A stretch of DNA of 64,000 nt from Dromiciops gliroides (GCF_019393635.1 NC_057861.1:737378232-737442231), one strand, 5' to 3'; positions 44,601-55,785 are shown, counted from the stretch's first letter. Program-made: numbers and translations. Notes: generated by a model from the letters alone, not told the origin.

Positions 44601-47600
44601 TCCAAGTATCTGCTGACAATTTCTTTGTTGTGCACATCCCAAAGAGGACCTTCTCTCCCCCTGGAGAAGAGACCAAGCAAAATAAAAGTCGTACCTTTGT
44701 GTCCCTGTCCTTTCTCTCACCTCATTTTCTCCAAGCAGATGTTCTTAATAACAACAGCCAGCATTTATATCATGTTTAACGGTTTGTAAAATGCTTTGAA
44801 GTATTATCTCATCTCATCTTCACAACAACTCTGGGAGGGTAAGTGCTGTTTGAGGCCATTTTACAGATGAGAAGACTGAGGCAGCTGGTTGAGTGACTTG
44901 CCCCATAGCCAGAAAATATCTGAGAGTGAATCTGAACTCAGGTCCTCCTGGCTTCAGATCCAGTATTCTTTAATCACTGTTATCCTGACATAGCTTTAAA
45001 AGAAAAAAGAAAGGGGAGGGGGGTTGTCGTACTGAGCATTCACTGTGTGTCAAGATAATGGAATGTAACAGATGAGATTTAGCAGATACTCAGGGGCCCA
45101 CCTGGAGATTGGTTTAAACTGACTGAATTGGATAAGATGACTGACTGCTGACTGGATTACTGGTTTACTTTCAGTTAACTAGATTGTAAGCACATCTGGC
45201 TGATACTTAAGGATACTTAAGAAAGTAATTGTTCTCAGAAGCTAAAAACTTTGAACTTTACATGGAGACCACCTTCGGGTCCAGTGAACCAATGAATGAG
45301 TGACACTAGCCAATCAGCTTGAAGAACCTCCCATTTCGGGGAGGGGAACATGAAGCAGGAAGCGGACGCTGGGGAGAGACTTCTTCCTCTTGGGCTGGGA
45401 GACATCGGTGTGGTGGCAGAGAACTTCAGAAGGGGGAGATTAGGAAGGCTAGATTTGCCAGGTTATAGGAAATCTGTTCTCAATCTTTCTTTCTTTTACT
45501 ATTTTTTCAATAAACCCTTAAAAAACCTAAACTCGTTTATCAGTGATTTTAGTCAGTTTCCCCCAAAACTGGGGGGACAGATTAGAACCCACATTTAGAA
45601 TTTTAAATTACACAACTGCAAGCATCAATTGGTTCGGGACCTTAACTTTCCTGGTACTTTCAGAGGTATACAGCAACCCCACGGTTATTCTCAGTTAGAT
45701 GCCCTTGCTTTAGTCTTCTACGTGCCCTTCTTTTCCCTTCTTAAATTTAAACTCCATTTCTTGTGTTCATATTAGACTGCTAACATTCCTGTCCTCAGGG
45801 AGCTTACATTCCAGTGGAAGAGACAACACATACAGAGATAAGTTCGTACACAAACTCTGCAGAATGAATAAAAGGCAGTTTAGGGAGAAAGGACGCCAGC
45901 ACCTGGGAGAGCCAGGTAAGGCTTCATGTGGCAGGCACAACCGGGCTTGAATCTGGAAGGAAGCAATAGATTCCGAGTCAAAGAAAGAATGCAAGGCAGG
46001 CCTGGAAGACAGCTAGTGCAAAGGCTTGGAGATGAGAGATTGAGTGTGGTGAGCATCAGGCCACTGTGGGAGAGTGGCACTCTTTGTGAAGGGGAGTCCT
46101 ATGTAAGAAGGCTGGAAGGGCAGGAAGAGGCTGGCGGTGAAAAGACTTAAATGCCAAACAACGTTGAGTTTCAGGAGGGTGGGAGCCAGAGGGCAGACGG
46201 TTGTTGTTCAGTCACTTCAGCTTTGTCTGACTCTCCATGACCTCACTTTGGAGTTTTCTTGGCAGAGAGAGTGGAGTGGTTTGCTATTTCCTTCTCCAGC
46301 TCATTTTACCAATGGGGAAACTGAGGCAGGCAGGATGAAGTGAGTCGCCCAGGGTCACAAAGATAGTAAGAAGTGTCTGAGACCAGATTTGAACTCAGGT
46401 CTTCCTGACTCCAGACTCTATCCCCTGTACTACCTACCAGCCCAGAGATGCTTTAGAAGAGAAAAGGAAGGGAGAAAGTTATTGAAAGGCATTGAGTCTG
46501 GACAACTTTTTCAAGGAGTTTGGCAGAAAAAAAAGGTGATAAGATAATAGCTATCAAGGATGGTAGAATCTAGTGAGAGGCTTTGTTTGGACAGATGGAC
46601 GGATGTAGGGATAATAGTGGACTGGCTGAAGAAGATGAGAGAGGATGGAATGGGTGAACATTGAGCCTCTTTTTGAAAATACTATACACAAAGCTGAGCC
46701 TGAATTCAGTCTCTAATTTTTAACACATTAAATTGGGAAAGGAGACCATGGAGATACGTATTATGAAGATAACTCTTTATATATCCCTCGGTAGCTGAAA
46801 AGAAGTTCAGAATACCTAGTCTGGATTGATAGTGATCAATGATCACTTCAGTTCATAGAATAAATTTTTATTGGATCACTATTCATCGTAATAGGGCAGC
46901 TGGGTGGCCCAGTAGATAGAGCACTAGACCTAGAGTCAGGAAGACTCATCTCCCTCAGTTCGAATCCGACCTCAGACACTAGCTGGATGACCTTGGGCAA
47001 ACCGCTCAACGCTGCTTGCCTCAGTTTCCTCATCTGTCACATGAGCTGGAGAAGGAAATGGTGAACCACTCCAGCATCTTTGCTAAGAAAACCCCAAGTG
47101 GGGTCACAGAGAGTCAGGCACAACTGAGAAATGACTTAAAAGCAGCACTCGTGGTCACAGGGTTGTCATCTAACGATCCTCAAAGATGAACGTTCCCAGT
47201 TTCCCCTTCCTCTATTACTTTGTTGCCTCCGCTAGCACACACCACTGCCAAGGAGCACTCGGTACTCACCCAGTGGCTCAGGTCTCTTTTGTTCTGTCTC
47301 ATAAACTGGCCCTCCGACAGCTACCACAGTCCAACCAGTCATGCTAAGTCCGGAAGAGGAGCACTTGTTTTAGCTATCACAGCTGGCTTCTTTTAAAGAG
47401 AGTTCAGTGAACAGTCATGCTCCTCCTGTCTTTCCTCTGAACCTGGGTTCAGTCAGTGGAAAAAAATCTAGGCTTCCCTACAGTACAAGGCCATAGCTTC
47501 CATCAGTGATGCCCAAAACACTGAGACACGATGCATTTGTTTGTTCATTAGCACCTTATTTGTTCAAGACTTCTTATGTCTGTCCAGTGCACAGAGCGGG

Positions 47601-50600
47601 GCAGAAATGACCAAGATGTGGTTCCTGCCCTCCCAGGGTTATAATCCAGAAGGGGAGATGAGGTGAGAACACAAAGGGTAAGTACCAGATGAGGAACACA
47701 GGCATTCAGGGGAAGGAGGGGACACTTCAGATTGGGGTCGGCAATTCAACTGGATTTTCAAGATCACAGAGAGGAAAAGTGACTGGAGATCAGTAGAGAA
47801 GGGGAAGGGAAGTGGAAAGTGCTCATGCTTGGGTTTAGAGTCTGAGGAGCTGGTTTTGAAGCCTGACTCTGCTGTTTTACTACCGGGTGACAGTGAGCAA
47901 GTGACTTACTCTCTTTCAGTTTCCTCACCAGTAAAAGGAGAGAGTTGACCCAGATGACCTCTAAGCTCCAGTCCAACGGATAATGCATAATAAGGGGAGA
48001 TGAATGAAAAGTAATTACCATTTAGGTAGCACTTTAAAATGTGCAAAATGCTTCACTGCAGCACCACAGAAACCCTGGGAGGTAGGTGATATAGGTACTA
48101 TCCCCATTTTATAGATGAAGAAATTGAGACTCACCCATGATCACACAGCCGCTAATTGTCAGGTGACCCCGTTCTTCCTGCTCCCAAATCCAGCCCCACT
48201 AGGCCGTAGGCCATGCCTTATGCCATGACTGAGAAGAGGGCTGAGGACGGCACAAAGAAAATGAAGGGAGATCCAACACACTGACAGTTCAGTTTTTAGC
48301 TATTACTATGTTTACCCTTTGTCCCCATTAAATAGTAAGCTTCTTAAAGTAAGACAATTAATTTTATCCAACTGGTCGATCAGCTGCATGAAGTTGGGGC
48401 CCAAATTCTGGAGGCTTAGCTAAAGAATTATGATTTTGTTCTAAAAACTTTCAATGGCAAGTCATTAAAAACATCAGGCACAAGTAACATCCAAACCTTG
48501 CTTTAGGGAGATGATTCTGACCCACTTAAACAGCACAGATTGCAGTAAGGAGACCTGGGACATAAGGAAATCATAGATGCTGTTCTAGGCTGCACCTGGT
48601 GCAGGCTGGTCTCCCGATGGGTTAGGTTTGACACTGGGACAAATCGAGACACTCGGAGATCATTCAACAGTTATCAGAAAGAGTTTACTTAGCTATAACA
48701 GCACAAGGCCAATCAACAAGGATGGCCATCGAGGACACTTCAAGTCAATTCAGTGAATGAAACTCCCCTGCGTGTGTTGTCCACCGTGATCCATCAACCA
48801 AGCCTCAGAGAGGGAGCCCAGAACTCCTTGAGGCCATCTTGTCTTGTTTGAGCCTGCTGCCAACCTAGCCTCCAAGATGGCCTCAATATCTTTTAAGAAA
48901 AAAGAAACCTAATTTGCATTAGGGACATGGTGAAATATTGCTCCCACCAATTCCAAAAGACTCAGGATGGAAAACGCCATCCGCATCCAGAGAAAGAGCT
49001 GATGGAAGTCTGAATGCAGATCCAGGCACACTATTTTCACTTTATTTTTTTCATGTTTTTTTCCTTTTGCAAACTGTAATTTTTTTTGCAAACTGTTTCT
49101 TCCTTCACAACATGACTAATATGGAAATGTTTTACATGATCACACACATATAACCTATATCAAATTGCTTACCATCATAGGGGGGAGGGAAGAAAGGGAG
49201 GGAGAAAATTTGCACCTCAAAATTTTATTTAAAAAATGAATGTTAAAAGTTGTCTATCCATTTAATTAGAAAAAATAAAACACTATTAAAATATATCGCT
49301 CCTACCTCAGAATGGAAGGGGCATTTGAAAAAGAGATTATAAAGAATAAGACATAAGCGAAAGAAGATTCACAAAAAGTCATGGGTAAGAAGAACATCAA
49401 ATGAGATGACCAGAATAGCTCCTGATCCGCACTGGATGAGATCCAGGGCCCACCACCCTACAGTCTTAGTCAATGCTTTAGCACCTAGGACCAAGCAGAT
49501 TTGGGAGAGCCTACAACCAACACCTCTGCTCAAGTCCTACACCAAGATCTCACTCACCGTGGCATGAAGCAGCCCTGGTTCCTTGAAAGTCACACCAGAA
49601 AAACAAGAACTGCAGCAGGGCCTCGACCAAGCAGGAAAGGCTTCCAGGAGGAGCCTGCTGACCACTGTGTAGACACTGCCTGAGCACCAGCCCAGCTCAG
49701 TTCAGAGAAGCTGTCATAAGCATGGCTTCTATCCACCAGGTATTGGGACCCGTGTCACATGAGGGCTTGCCTACAATAGTGAAACCAGGGGTCCAAAAAC
49801 TTAAGTAAGGACATGATGCTTAGCGTTTATTTTTGATTACTGCATACATGCATACATAAATATATACATATATGTGTGTGCACACATTTGTCTCCTCTTA
49901 TAGCACGTCCACCCCTCCTTTTTTGCCTTTATGTCTCTAGTGCCTAACACACTGTTTGGTACAGAGTAGGCACCTTGTAGGTGACTCAGTGGCCACTGAT
50001 AAGGACTGATAGGTCGACAATCTAAAGACAAAGTAGGTAACGTATGTCTTTGGTGTCCTTGTCTTTCTCTCTCTAGAGCCTAGCCCTCTGAAACAGGGAT
50101 CCCCCCAACATACACTGGATGAAGAGGTATCTCAACTGAAGGGTCCAACCCAAACCTCCCCTCTAGTGCCTTCTGTTCCCAAATGTCTTTTTTTCTCTCA
50201 TCGTTAGAACTGAAAGGCAGCCAAATGTAATGGCTGGTGAGTTAGACTTGGAGTCAGAAGACCTGAGGACAATTTCTGCCTCTGACACAGACAAGTGGAA
50301 TGACCGTGGGCTTCCTGGAGCCTCATCAAGGTGATTCTACATGGGCTACCATCCTCCCTCAGCTGAAAGGAGTTGCCACACCAACTCAGTGAGACTTACA
50401 CCAAAGGTATTATTACTTCCATTTTACAGATGAGAAAACTGAGGCATAATAAAAATAAAAACGCACCCTAGCTAAATAACTCATCTATCTGAGCCTGAGT
50501 TGTTCATCTGCAAAAACAAACTACCTCTAAGATCCCCTTCAGCTTTAAGCTTCTATGAATCTCAGAAAAGATTTAATTTTACTTGTATGACAGGAAAAGA

Positions 50601-53600
50601 TCCATTTAAAATAAACCCAGTGGACATTTCTTTTGTTTGTTTGTTTCCTTCATCCTAATTATCTTATCGTGAAGTCTATTTTCAGTCACTACATTGCTTT
50701 ACCAATTGGAACACCTTCCTGAGAGGTGACTGATGACATGCATAAGATCTGCACTAGGGATACAATCACATGATCACAGAATCACATGCAATCATTATGT
50801 CTCGTCAATATCTCTCTTGAAATGGACCACTGCAGAGGCACACAGACCACTCTTTTGAATCACTACAATCACCTCCCCAGTCCTAGCCTCTCCCTCCATC
50901 ATAGCTCCCAAATTCTAAGAGTTCAGTTGTGTCTCAGCAAACTTATTGGACTCCATTCAGATGCCACCAGAAAGTTCATCAAACACTTTCTCACCACACT
51001 ATTGCCCTTTGATTCCAAATTCCTCCTGCCATCCAGCCACCCACCAGTTCATCAGCAAGTTCATTTGGACATCTTCCCCAGGGCACTTGGTCAAATGAGA
51101 TAATATTTTGAAGGCACTTAGCACAATGTCTGACATACTGTGGGTGCTTAATAAACGCTCATTCCATCTGTGCTAAAGACCACATATACACACATTCCCC
51201 CTTTCCCTAACCTTGCCACTGGCTTTTCACCTCTGGCTCTGGGAATAGTAATCAAATTAATAGTGCCCTACCACCAGGGCAAAATTTCTGGGAGTTGCAG
51301 CTTTCTGAAACAAGTTCATCAGCCTTTCCAAAGTCTCATGATCATGCCTGAGAGGAAATGATACTAGAGATATTAGAGATGGATGAGGTAAAATTACAGT
51401 TCTGGATTGTCCTACTGAGAAGGGATGGTGGCCCCTCACCTTCCTATGAGGGAGTGGCACATCCCCTCTTAGAATGGAAACTCTTCAAGGGCAGGCGCTC
51501 TCTCTCTCACCTCTCTGTTTGTATCCCAGAGCAGGCACCTAATAAGTGCTTGCTGAGCGTGGCTTGCTTCAAACTGTTAACAGTTTATTAGTCCTCCAGT
51601 ATCACATCTCAAATAGCTCGGCCTGCTTTGGAGGTTGCCCAGACCAGAACCTGGTCTCATTCCATGCATACAATCCCAGCCTCCACTACTGCCTATCGTG
51701 AGAAGCCAGCGTGGCCTCCTGGGCCCAACACTGAGCTGGCAGTAAAAAGGTCCTCACTCTGCATCTTATCAGAGGTGAGGCTCTGTTCAAGTCACACCCA
51801 CTGTGGAGTGCACAATGCCCTCATCTGTCAAAGAGGGTGCTGAAACAAAAGGTCTCTGCAGCCTGCCCCTTCTCGCCCTTTAAAATGCAGTACCAACAGA
51901 CATGACCCTGGAGCTCCCAATTTGGGAGCACTTTGTGGATACCATCTCCCTGGAGTCTCACGATATAATTCCCCGGGGTGCCCATGAGAAAACTGGTTCA
52001 GAAAGACGTAGCCACTTGCCCATGGCCACACAGCAACTCAGTGTCTGAGGTGGATTTTGAGCCGAGGGCTTCCTGACTCCAGAGCTGCACGCCATCCCCT
52101 GGTCGGTCTTTATTCGTGCTCTACCCCTGGGTCATCATTCTCCTCTGCCAATCAAACCCAACTAAGCAGCTTCACCACAGCTTCTTCCATGAAGCTCTCT
52201 CTGACTATGGGAGCTCTGTAATCCCTCAGGAAAGACCCCCTGTGCACTAATCACCTGCACACACCATCCACTCTCTCCTTGCACTCTGTCTTAAACTGTC
52301 CACTGATTGTTTTGTGTCTGATTACAAGCTGTTTCGTCTTAGACAAAGTTTGTTTCCCTCCTGCACTGAGCACACAGGACACATTCGATAAATACTTGCT
52401 GACTAATAAGAGACGCTGGAATAAACTGAGTCCACTTGAAGATTAAATACCACTTTGGCAGGCTGCTGCTAGTGGCTAGAACACAAGCCTGCCAATTTGG
52501 GTAAGTTGTTTTCTTTTTTTTCCTTTTTGACATTTCGTGACAGAAATTCAGATTATCGTATATTTTCCGTTTAAAATAAACAGTGCAAACATCATTGGCA
52601 AGGAAGACATATGGTATACTGAGATGCTTTAGTAGTGCTGTGACTGTGGCTCTTCAATGGTAGTGGCCCAAACCAACAGAAGCTGAAGACCTGACTGACT
52701 TATAAGGGAACCTCAATCATCCTGAAAATGCTGAAAAATACAAAACTGAAAGCTTCACTGTGACTAAGAAATGAATGTTGCTTGACAGAGGTGACCGACA
52801 TGGAATCTTCTGACAAGATGGATTTGGAAATAGGAAGCTGGGATGCAGGGCAAAGTTCAGGGTTAATTACAGAGCGAGGGATGATTTGTGGAAAACAAAG
52901 TTGAAGATCCCACAGATGTGGTTTTCCTCCACTCGGATGGACTGAAGATGAAGCACAACCACTAAGTGCCAACTCAAGTCACTGAAAATCTGTCCCCTCC
53001 AATATGAACTCTTACTGCTTGGAGATATTTCTAAGTGGGGCAGAATACATAGTATTTACTTTTGTGAATCAGACGTCATCACTACTCTGTCACTAGATGT
53101 ACATGGAGGATGTGCTCTGAAACCTTACCTCATGCACAAAACTGATCTTGATTTCATTCCCACACACAGAGTATGCTTCTAAATAATGGCCTTAAACATA
53201 CTTCAGTTTTCCTATCTCAGTGAATGGAAAAATACTTCTGCTTACCTGTCTCAAAACTGATGAAATGACATTTGTAAAAAGCTACCAGTTTCATGTGCAA
53301 TCATCTTTTTTATTGTACTGTTATGGAAATGCTTGTTTTATTCCGTCAATTAAAAATAAAAATTTTGAAAAAGTGATCAGTTTCTCAGCACAAAATAATC
53401 TTAAAAGTTCAAATTATTTAATTCACTTGAAAACGTAACATATCCAACCACACAAAGAGAAGTTTCAGAGAATTTCCAAACCAACTACACCCATGCCATT
53501 CAAGTAACTTACATTCAAAAGGCTCCGATTTCTTTTATAGGCTAGCTTAGCTGCTTTTACGTGAGATGCCTTCTTTTCGGTCTTCTGAGTACTGTGATCA

Positions 53601-55119
53601 TTCTCCATTTCTTGAAGTAACAGTAATCTTTGAGCTAGTCTAAAAAAAATTTAAAAGATCAATGGAGGTACACAAGCACATTAAATAAATGCAGTAATTT
53701 TTTTTACTTTATTGTCTTTACAATTCATGAAGAAATTTTTAAATTTCACTTAAGACTCCCATGATATTGCAGGCCAATGACTGAATTAATCTGAGAATAA
53801 ACAAAGGAAGTATAAGATATGAAGTACTATTTACACAGGTGCCAAGGTTCCAATATAACTTTTTAGGTAAATCTGGGGGAAATTGCTTTTATTTCCATGA
53901 TCACATTCCGTATGTGTAATCTATGTACAAGATTGTGTTTTCCCACTCCCTCTTTCCTCTTGTGCAATTATTTTGGAGTTTTAAGGACATGTTTTAATTT
54001 TGGGTGAAAATATATACTGTAATACATATCTTTATGTACACATACATACTTATATATACCTCCACACACATACATAACATTGATTTTTAACTTGCTATAT
54101 GAAACCTTCTGTTTAACACTTCAGTACCCCCTGAATCTGATGTTACACATTTAGAATTGTGCTAAACTTCCATATGTTGGAAGAAGCAATAAAAACATTT
54201 TTCTCCTTTTTCTAGGAGAAATATGATGGTACAGGATATATATGTGTGCATGTATATGTGAGTATATGTATATGTACACACGACTAAGATGTGTATGCAG
54301 AAGAAAAACTTTACAAGTAGGATTACAAAAATGAGGCAGAGACAAAATACTGTTTCTATACTGTATGTAAATATTGAACATATATATATATATATGCATA
54401 CATATATATATATATATATATGAACATTTCTCATTGGTGACATTATTTCAGAAGTGATTAATAATTCAATTTCTAATGCTATTAATAGTAAGCACATCAA
54501 GATACCAGTACTTAGAAGATGATAGAAACTTTTGACTGATGTTATGTAACAGAATAAAGAATTTCCCAAACATCTGACCACAACCTTTGATTAGAAAGCT
54601 CTTGGAATTAGATTCAGAATCCAGAACTTTACAGAAGCCGGCTCACTAATAGCAGAGGACCTGAAAACCGGGCTGTATGTTTTAGAAACGCTTTCCAAAC
54701 AACATCTCATTTAAGCCTCACAACACTTTGATAGAGCAGTGGAGGGATTCTTAACTCAAATTTTCCAGATGCAGAAGCTGAAAGTCAGAGGCCCTGGGAC
54801 TTGCCCATGGTTACACAACTACTAAGTGTAAGAGGCAGGATGGGTGTTCAGGGAGGCTGAGTTCAGGCCCAGCCATCTATTTACTAGGGCTCTGGCAGGA
54901 AAAAAAATAGAGATCATGATCTAAAGTAAATGACACAAATGTAATTTGTCCTTTTAATCTCTTACTTTCAAGAGCCATGACACTTTCTGTCACATACAAT
55001 CTCTTTCTGCACAAGAATTAATTAAAACAAATACAATTTATATATTCAAAGTGCCCTTAAAATTCTTACATTTCTTCATGTTTTTTAGTAAGTTGAACTT
55101 CTTTGGCAAAATAGGCCAT
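38548..55119 (-). CDS. C3orf14: C3orf14 orthologue, spliced CDS of 128 codons
   Basis: Join on - of 55119-55070, 53639-53513, 40684-40610 and 38682-38548. All three introns are GT-AG, and phases 2, 0 and 0 keep one open frame from ATG to TAA. The product (128 aa, the length I recall for human C3orf14) starts [17 protein letters not shown]. Residues about 5-80 are charged and heptad-like (Glu/Lys/Leu/Gln), so a coiled coil is likely. The conserved C-terminal block is [19 protein letters not shown]. There is no signal peptide or membrane segment. Function is not established; it is presumably a small intracellular coiled-coil protein. It converges on FEZF2, as in human 3p14. The start has a strong context (G at -3, G at +4). 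The same frame stays open upstream into exon 1, so a longer N-terminus is formally possible. Confidence 0.93.
38988..39132 (+). repeat. L2/CR1-like repeat in intron 4
   Basis: AGTCAATAAGCATTTGTAAA, CTATGTGCCAGGCACTGTGC and CCCATCCTCAAGGAACCCAC. Confidence 0.65.
39133..40605. other. Intron 4 of C3orf14, unique sequence
   Basis: No interspersed repeat recognised over 1.4 kb. Open frames on + (e.g. 39917-40246) have no support. Confidence 0.4.
40610..40684 (-). CDS. C3orf14: C3orf14 coding exon 4
   Basis: 75 nt, exactly 25 codons ([20 protein letters not shown]...). Acceptor CTGTTACAG, donor GTAAGAATC on -. Symmetric phase-0 exon, so skipping would keep the frame. Confidence 0.92.
40690..42325. 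other. Intron 3 of C3orf14, proximal part, unique sequence
   Basis: No repeat family clearly recognised. G-rich patch at 41880-42000 with artefactual frames on both strands. Confidence 0.35.
42330..43060 (+). mobile_element. L1 LINE, ORF2 C-terminus plus 3'UTR (5' truncated)
   Basis: 42337-42741 is still open and encodes the L1 ORF2 tail. Its conserved words are [35 protein letters not shown] and [10 protein letters not shown], aligning by eye with mammalian ORF2 ends. The marsupial-type 3'UTR follows: ATGACTAATATGGTAATGCT, then a G/A-rich patch, then AATAAACACATTTATTAC. There is no reverse transcriptase or endonuclease domain, so it cannot mobilise itself. It sits in intron 3 of C3orf14, antisense to the gene. 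Confidence 0.88.
43080..43738 (+). repeat. Diverged L2/CR1-like repeat
   Basis: GTGAACATTGATTACATGTC start, GAGGATGGTCCGTCTGTAC, CAAAGGCCCAAGGCAGACAG and later GAAGGACAGATTGGAGAGGG follow the word order of the marsupial repeat at 45.75 kb, but with heavy decay. Confidence 0.4.
43739..44110 (+). repeat. Decayed L1 ORF2 3'-end fragment
   Basis: GGGGGAATGGCTAATACACT, GTGGTAGAGAAATGTAATGG, ACATGGAAAGACTTCCATGA and GAACTGATGC parallel the intact copy at 42.5 kb. Frame lost. Confidence 0.65.
44111..44990. repeat. L2 LINE fragment (+) and THER1-type SINE (-)
   Basis: 44400-44740 is C/T-rich with L2-like wording. 44750-44990 reads AACAACAGCCAGCATTTATA, CATTTTACAGATGAGAAGAC and CTGAACTCAGGTCCTCCTGG (THER1 on -). 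The 228-codon + frame here is not a gene. Confidence 0.5.
45064..45612 (+). mobile_element. Solo LTR of an endogenous retrovirus
   Basis: About 549 bp with TGTAA...TTACA inverted ends. AATAAA at 45509-45514 lies within the 3' third, and the polypyrimidine TTCTTTCTTTTAC stretch precedes it. GGTCCAGTGAACCAATGAAT (CCAAT) and CCAATCAGCTTGAAG lie in the U3-like part. No internal gag/pol/env sequence adjoins, so this is a solo LTR. No matching target duplication could be seen next to these ends. Confidence 0.65.
45750..46197 (+). repeat. L2/CR1-like marsupial repeat
   Basis: CTGTCCTCAGGGAGCTTACA, TCCAGTGGAAGAGACAACAC, GGCTTCATGTGGCAGGCAC, then GACAGCTAGTGCAAAGGC and GACTTAAATGCCAAACAACG. Confidence 0.65.
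46199..46442 (-). repeat. Long marsupial SINE (WALLSI-like)
   Basis: GTTGTTGTTCAGTCACTTCA tail, TTTTCTTGGCAGAGAGAG, GCTATTTCCTTCTCCAGCTC, then TTTGAACTCAGGTCTTCC to CTACCTACCAGCCC. Confidence 0.8.
46443..46890. other. Intron 3 unique sequence
   Basis: No gene; an L2/CR1-like continuation may extend to about 46680. Confidence 0.3.
46893..47150 (+). repeat. Long marsupial SINE (WALLSI-like)
   Basis: GGGCAGCTGGGTGGCCCAGT head, GAGCTGGAGAAGGAAATGGT, TAAGAAAACCCCAAGTGG and AACTGAGAAATGAC tail. Confidence 0.82.
47151..47495. other. Intron 3 unique sequence
   Basis: No gene or repeat recognised. Confidence 0.3.
47500..48235. repeat. L2/CR1-like (+), MIR (+) and THER1 (-) copies
   Basis: 47520-47790 (GGTTCCTGCCCTCCCAGGGT), 47800-47985 (AGTGACTTACTCTCTTTCAG, then CCAGTAAAAGGAGAGAG), 48010-48230 (TACTATCCCCATTTTATAGA, then GATCACACAGCC). 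Confidence 0.6.
48590..48915 (-). mobile_element. Possible retroviral LTR fragment
   Basis: On - it reads like an LTR 3' part: GCTAAGTAAACTCTTTCTGA, then CTCGATTTGTCCCAGTGTC and a CCTAACCCATCGGGAGACCA end. CpG-containing and unlike neighbouring DNA. Ends not resolved; an L1 tail abuts it. Confidence 0.4.
48930..49295 (+). repeat. L1 3'UTR
   Basis: GACTCAGGATGGAAAACGCC, TCTGAATGCAGATCCAGGCA, CAACATGACTAATATGGAAA, TATAACCTATATCAAATTGC, a GGGAGGGA tract, then an AAAATAAAACACTATTAAAA end: the marsupial L1 terminal sequence. Confidence 0.88.
49296..49845. other. Intron 3 unique sequence
   Basis: No repeat recognised and no supported exon. Confidence 0.3.
49846..50200. repeat. TA/TG microsatellite and L2 3' fragment
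   Basis: ACATACATAAATATATACAT with GTGTGTGCACACA at 49846-49886. L2-like (+) CGTCCACCCCTCCTTTTTTG, then GGTACAGAGTAGGCACC at 49900-49985. Confidence 0.55.
50205..50570. repeat. MIR-class SINE fragments
   Basis: 50215-50345 (+): GACTTGGAGTCAGAAGACCT. 50385-50450 (-): TTTTACAGATGAGAAAACTG. 50480-50560 (+): TGTTCATCTGCAAAA. Confidence 0.55.
50571..51060. other. Intron 3 sequence, partly L2-like
   Basis: 50780-51060 has C/T-rich L2-type wording but is too decayed to be sure. Confidence 0.3.
51061..51600 (+). repeat. L2/MIR 3' fragments
   Basis: GCACTTAGCACAATGTCTGA, then GGGTGCTTAATAAACGCTCA (51060-51165) and TCTTCAAGGGCAGGCGCTCT, then CACCTAATAAGTGCTTGCTG (51470-51560). Confidence 0.6.
51690..52115. 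repeat. MIR (+) and THER1-type (-) SINE copies
   Basis: 51690-51860 (+): CAGCGTGGCCTCCTGGGCCC, then CCTCATCTGTCAAAGAGGG. 51930-52110 (-): ACTTGCCCATGGCCACACAG, then CTTCCTGACTCCAGAGC. Confidence 0.55.
52120..52425 (+). repeat. L2 LINE 3' region
   Basis: GCTTCTTCCATGAAGCTCTC, GTCTGATTACAAGCTGTTTC and ACATTCGATAAATACTTGCT follow the L2 end order. Confidence 0.7.
52430..53510. other. Intron 3 distal part, unique sequence
   Basis: No repeats recognised near exon 3; no additional exon supported. Confidence 0.35.
53513..53639 (-). CDS. C3orf14: C3orf14 coding exon 3
   Basis: 127 nt: one base completing Ile17, then 42 codons ([20 protein letters not shown]...). Acceptor TTTTTTTTAG, donor GTAAGTTAC on -. 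It encodes most of the predicted coiled coil. Confidence 0.92.
53640..55069. other. Intron 2 of C3orf14
   Basis: Contains TA/CA microsatellites (54010-54080; 54235-54290; 54378-54420) and a THER1-type SINE on - at about 54640-54890 (TTCCAGATGCAGAAGCTGAA, then GACTTGCCCATGGTTACACA). No further exon seen. Confidence 0.55.
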
Positions 55120-55163
55120 CCCCTTTCCTTCTGCCAGCCCTCCTTGGTGTTGGTGAAGGCTTT
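55070..55163 (-). CDS. C3orf14: C3orf14 exon 2 with the start codon
   Basis: Acceptor TGTAACAG on - before 55163. 44 nt lie before the ATG at 55119-55117, followed by 50 coding nt ([16 protein letters not shown] plus two bases). The ATG context is GGGG-ATG-G. The 44 nt upstream contain no in-frame stop. Confidence 0.9.
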
Positions 55164-55599
55164 CTGTTACAGTTAAAAAACAAAAACAAAAACAAAAACC
55201 ACAGCAGAATCAAATTACTTCTCTGAATCTACAGCCGGTAGTGAGCTCAGCAGTAGTGGACACCTGGCATACTGCCAATGCACGTGTTCTTTCGAAATAG
55301 ATCACGCCGTAACAATGCAAAAAGTCCCCAGGCCCAGCTACAGACGTACAACAGACAGAATGAAATGCGTCAACGCCTAGAATGTGCTCATACTAATGGA
55401 AGAAAGCTCGGCTGTGTGGCTCCCACTCTCTTCCCTGTTTAACATTTATTTAAGAAAAACTCACGAGCTGGAATTTACAAGGGTTTATAATGTTTAAATC
55501 AAATCTCTGACATCCCTAGAAAAATATACATTTTTAAACAGGAGACCACAATGAGAATAAGCTTAAACTTGTGTCTAAACCCCTAGTTTGTTTGTTTTT

Positions 55600-55785
55600 A
55601 AAGAGGAGACAAATGGGGGCTGCTAGGTAGTCCAGTGGATAAAAGCACCAGCCCTGGATTCAGGGGGACCCGAGTTCAAATCCGACCACAGACATTTGAC
55701 ACTTAATAGCTATGTGACTCTGGGCAAGTCACTTAACCCTCACTGCCCTGCAAAAAAATAAAATAAAATAAAGAGGAGACAAATG
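55600..55785 (+). mobile_element. Young marsupial tRNA-derived SINE with perfect target-site duplication
   Basis: GCTGCTAGGTAGTCCAGTGG head, GAGTTCAAATCCGACC B box, AAAATA tail. The 16-bp duplication AAAGAGGAGACAAATG is at 55600-55615 and 55770-55785. Lies in intron 1 of C3orf14. Confidence 0.93.

Noticed and set aside
44103..44789. 228-codon open frame on +
   Set aside because: Crosses L1, unique and L2 boundaries, and the sequence has no recognisable domain.
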